Below, in pieces: positions 3,160-5,781 of a stretch of DNA of 5,781 nt. Where the stretch lies: NCBI GenBank assembly GCA_003136915.1, contig PLEB01000293.1:1-5781 (forward strand). The letters are read 5' to 3'. The stretch's first letter is position 1, and each line of letters starts with the position of its first letter. This stretch comes from Chitinophagaceae bacterium. Lineage in GTDB: Bacteria; Bacteroidota; Bacteroidia; Chitinophagales; Chitinophagaceae. Below the pieces are notes generated by a model. The model was not told where the DNA came from, did not search any database, and saw nothing but the letters and a program-made list of their open reading frames with translations. The position numbers and the translations under genes are program-made.

Positions 3160-5781
3160 CTATACCTTCACTACTTCAGCCAGTTGTTTCACCGCTTTAC
3201 CGCTTGTCAGCGGTAGCCGGATTGTTACCCGATGGTTTTCCCGGTCGTTAACCAGAAATACTGTATTGCCTTCCTGCTCGGTTTCATCTAAAATAATGCT
3301 GGTTTCTTTCCAGCTTTCGCGCTGGTCAAAATTCAACTCATAAACAGAATCTCCATACCGGTATTCTATTGTGAAAGCAGGCCAGTTCTCCGGTAAACAA
3401 GGCTCGAACCAGAGCTTGTTAGCGTTACGTTTGATACCAAAGAAAGATTCTATTAGCAATTGGTACATCCATCCTGCTGAACCGGTATACCAGGTCCAGC
3501 CTCCTCTTCCCAAATGATTTTCCACCGCGTAAACATCCGCAGCGATTACGTAAGGTTCAATTTTATATATTCTGATTCCATCGGCTGTTGCCCCATGGTT
3601 CAGGGGGTTGATCATATTGATCAGTTCATAAGTCCGTTCTTTATTGCGCAGGGCAGCAGTGGCCATGATAAGCCAGGTTGCTGCATGCGTGTACTGTCCG
3701 CCGTTCTCGCGTACTCCGGGCAGATATCCTTTTATATACCCGGGATTCATAGCCGAATGATCGAAAGGCGGATCAAACAACTGAATGATTTTATTTTCCC
3801 TGCTCACCAACCTTGAATATGCGGAATCCATGGCAACCCTGCTCCTTTCCGCTTCTCCTGCCCTGGAAATGACCGACCAGCTTTGCGGAATGGAATCTAT
3901 TTTACATTCCTCATTTTCTATGGAACCCAGCGGCATTCCATCGTCAAAATAAGCGCGGCGGTACCATTCGCCGTCCCAGGTATGTGCTTCAATATTTTTC
4001 CTGAGTTGCCTTGCTTCCTTTCCGCACTGATCAGCAAAATCAATATCCTTTTTTAGCCTGGCAACCTCCTCAAAACGCATCAGCACATCATACAGGAAAA
4101 AAGCCAGCCAAACGCTTTCACCCTTTCCCTGATCACCTACTTTATCCATCCCATCGTTCCAGTCGCCCGAACCCATCAGGGGAATGCCATGCTCTCCATA
4201 GCGCATTCCGTGTTTCACTGAGCGGACACAATGCTCATAAACGGTAACCGATTGCTCTGATACCGCTGGCAATTCATAATAGGATTCCTCGCCCGGATTC
4301 AATGGCCGACCCTCTACAAATTTTGCTTGCTCATTCAATATATTTTCATCTCCGGTGTGCGAAATATAGCGAGCCAATACATAGGGCAGCCACAAATAAT
4401 CGTCTGAGCAGGCGGTACGCACACCACGGCCCATCGGCGGATGCCACCAATGCTGCACATCGCCTTCCTTGAACTGGCGGGATGCGCTTAGTATAATTTG
4501 TTGTTTAACGAGATCGGGACGGTTGTGTAAAAGTGACAATGCATCCTGCAGCTGATCGCGGAAACCAAAAGCTCCACCTGATTGATAAAAACCGCTCCTT
4601 CCCCAGATCCTGGATGCCAGGGTTTGGTAATTCAACCATCCATTGCATAAAAAGTTGATCGCTGCATCCGGAGAATTCACTTCCACAACAGACAGGGTTT
4701 TACTCCAGAATGCTTTTACCTTTTCGAGTGTTTTTTGGGCAGTCTGTGATCCCCGGAATTTTTTAGCAGTCTGGATTGCAGAATACGTGTCCGTGCCTGC
4801 GCCCAACCTGAAAACAATTTCCCTTTCTTCACCATCTGCAAGATCCAGCACACACTGCAATGCGGCACATGCATCAAGACCGGCGCCCACCCTGCCGGAG
4901 AGCTTTGCCTTACTTAATGCTTCGGGGTTTTTATAGGTGCCGTTCCTTCCTAAAAATTCGGTACGGTCGCAGGTGAACGACCTTCCGGGATCATCCACAT
5001 CAAAAAAGCTGATATGGCTTCCAAATTCTGCGCTATAGGCATTCCCCGCCAACAGGATACCCGTATCTGTATTCATTTCTGTTGTGATATGCATCTGCGT
5101 TTTAAACCGCAATTCTCCCAGCAACCATTCAACATATCCTGTGAGGGATAATTTTCTAATCCGTGCCGAAGCGTTTCTTATTTTGAATGCGATAAATTTT
5201 ACAGGCTCTTCCGTATCCACAAAAACGGTCATGTCAGAATAAATACCATCTTCGGCAAAATGAAATTCGCTGTATCCGAAACCATGATGGGTGATATAAT
5301 GAGATTTGCCGGGATGAGGTAAAGGAGAAGGTGACCAGAATTTCCCACTTTCTTCATCTCTGAGATAAAATGCTTCTCCGCAGAGATCACTAACGGCATC
5401 GTTGTTCCATGGAGTAATCCGGTATTCATGGGCATTTTCCATCCAGGAATAAGACTGACCACTTTCAGAGATCACCGTTCCGAACAAAGGATTTGCGATC
5501 ACATTGCACCAGGGCGCCGGAGTAACTTTTTCCTGGTCAGTTACAATTATATATTCCTTTCCGTTTGGTGTGAAGCCCCCCGTGCCGTTAAAGAAAGCAA
5601 GCCCCGCCGGAATTTCCAAAGTCGAATCCAGCGTAGCGTAGAACCTGGATGGTGTGAAATAAGGGATAACCGGTCGCACTTTCGCCCGGCGGGCAATTTG
5701 TTCTTCCAGCGTGCCCTGCGTGTCGGAAATGATGATCCTGGCTACGGTTTGAAATAAGATCCTGTCTTCCTGTGATACCTG
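3160..5781 (-). CDS. GH94 phosphorylase region of a cyclic beta-1,2-glucan synthase-like protein (partial, N-terminus outside)
   Basis: The frame is open from the window edge at 5781 to the TAG at 3160-3162, giving 873 residues; a GTG at 5679 is probably an internal valine, because the 34 upstream codons are open and read as a helical linker (EDRILFQTVARIIIS, then EEQIARRAK). After the linker come the GH94 beta-sandwich (FFNGTGGFTPNGKEY, PAPWCNVIANPLFG, EYRITPWNNDAVSD), the (alpha/alpha)6 barrel (GFRDQLQDALSL, DVQHWWHPPMGRGVRT, GDWNDGMD, RRAYFDDGMPLGS) and the closing region (RENGGQYTHAATW, GRGGWTWYTGSAGWMYQ). The expected general-acid Asp lies in the DWND motif (4153-4164, fragment residues 540-543). 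This is the layout of the C-terminal part of NdvB/Cgs proteins, where GH94 phosphorolysis trims linear beta-1,2-glucan and limits chain length. The GT84 and membrane regions would lie beyond 5781. A stand-alone GH94 phosphorylase or a glucoamylase-like fusion without a GT84 domain cannot be excluded. Confidence 0.9.
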   Translation of the reverse strand, partial: QVSQEDRILFQTVARIIISDTQGTLEEQIARRAKVRPVIPYFTPSRFYATLDSTLEIPAGLAFFNGTGGFTPNGKEYIIVTDQEKVTPAPWCNVIANPLFGTVISESGQSYSWMENAHEYRITPWNNDAVSDLCGEAFYLRDEESGKFWSPSPLPHPGKSHYITHHGFGYSEFHFAEDGIYSDMTVFVDTEEPVKFIAFKIRNASARIRKLSLTGYVEWLLGELRFKTQMHITTEMNTDTGILLAGNAYSAEFGSHISFFDVDDPGRSFTCDRTEFLGRNGTYKNPEALSKAKLSGRVGAGLDACAALQCVLDLADGEEREIVFRLGAGTDTYSAIQTAKKFRGSQTAQKTLEKVKAFWSKTLSVVEVNSPDAAINFLCNGWLNYQTLASRIWGRSGFYQSGGAFGFRDQLQDALSLLHNRPDLVKQQIILSASRQFKEGDVQHWWHPPMGRGVRTACSDDYLWLPYVLARYISHTGDENILNEQAKFVEGRPLNPGEESYYELPAVSEQSVTVYEHCVRSVKHGMRYGEHGIPLMGSGDWNDGMDKVGDQGKGESVWLAFFLYDVLMRFEEVARLKKDIDFADQCGKEARQLRKNIEAHTWDGEWYRRAYFDDGMPLGSIENEECKIDSIPQSWSVISRAGEAERSRVAMDSAYSRLVSRENKIIQLFDPPFDHSAMNPGYIKGYLPGVRENGGQYTHAATWLIMATAALRNKERTYELINMINPLNHGATADGIRIYKIEPYVIAADVYAVENHLGRGGWTWYTGSAGWMYQLLIESFFGIKRNANKLWFEPCLPENWPAFTIEYRYGDSVYELNFDQRESWKETSIILDETEQEGNTVFLVNDRENHRVTIRLPLTSGKAVKQLAEVVKV
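3198..3215. repeat. Perfect inverted repeat near the Ku/GH94 convergent junction
   Basis: TACCGC and GCGGTA form a 6-bp perfect inverted repeat around a 6-base loop, lying inside the last codons of the GH94 gene and about 40 nt past the Ku stop. On a Ku transcript it could form a GC-containing hairpin, but no T tract follows, so it is not a standard intrinsic terminator. It may simply be coding sequence; it is noted because no other end signal for Ku is visible. Confidence 0.25.

Noticed and set aside
3514..5757. Several + strand reading frames of 78-109 residues within the GH94 gene
   Set aside because: All are antisense to a long, strongly conserved coding region and show no family features.

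Overview
The window looks like chromosomal DNA of a member of the Bacteroidota, most likely a soil or rhizosphere type such as the Chitinophagaceae or Sphingobacteriaceae. The lineage is inferred from protein style (Ku, the lmo0937-type mini membrane protein and the YtxH/holin-X pair all read like Bacteroidota members), from start codons without clear Shine-Dalgarno sequences, and from one good match to the Bacteroidota promoter motif TAnnTTTG. No rRNA, tRNA, IS element, CRISPR array, phage integrase or plasmid function was seen.

Layout. Positions 1-939 (+ strand) hold the end of a three-gene unit: the tail of a YtxH-like protein (1-114), a two-helix holin-X-like membrane protein (145-486) and an unrecognised glycine-rich basic protein (496-939). 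Convergent to it and overlapping it by 23 bp is an unrecognised 185-residue protein on the - strand (917-1474). Upstream of that, also on the - strand, is a 48-residue lmo0937-type membrane protein (1584-1730), with a likely intrinsic terminator between the two (1516-1549). A divergent intergenic region (1731-1985) carries a promoter candidate for a receiver-only response regulator (1986-2330, +). This is followed after 50 bp by the DNA end-binding protein Ku (2381-3157, +). The rest (3160-5781, - strand) is the C-terminal part of a GH94 protein resembling the phosphorylase end of cyclic beta-1,2-glucan synthases. Its reading frame stays open to the window edge, so the gene starts outside.

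How the genes may fit together. Ku acts in non-homologous end joining with LigD, which is not in this window. YtxH, holin-X-like and lmo0937-type proteins are small envelope or stress proteins, and the GH94 protein may contribute to periplasmic or osmoregulated glucan metabolism. Together they suggest a stress and envelope-maintenance neighbourhood. That is inference from gene content; no shared regulator can be demonstrated here.

I found no clear evidence of a wholly new system. The most open items are the two unrecognised proteins (147 and 185 aa), their overlapping convergent arrangement, and the possible link of the small response regulator with Ku.
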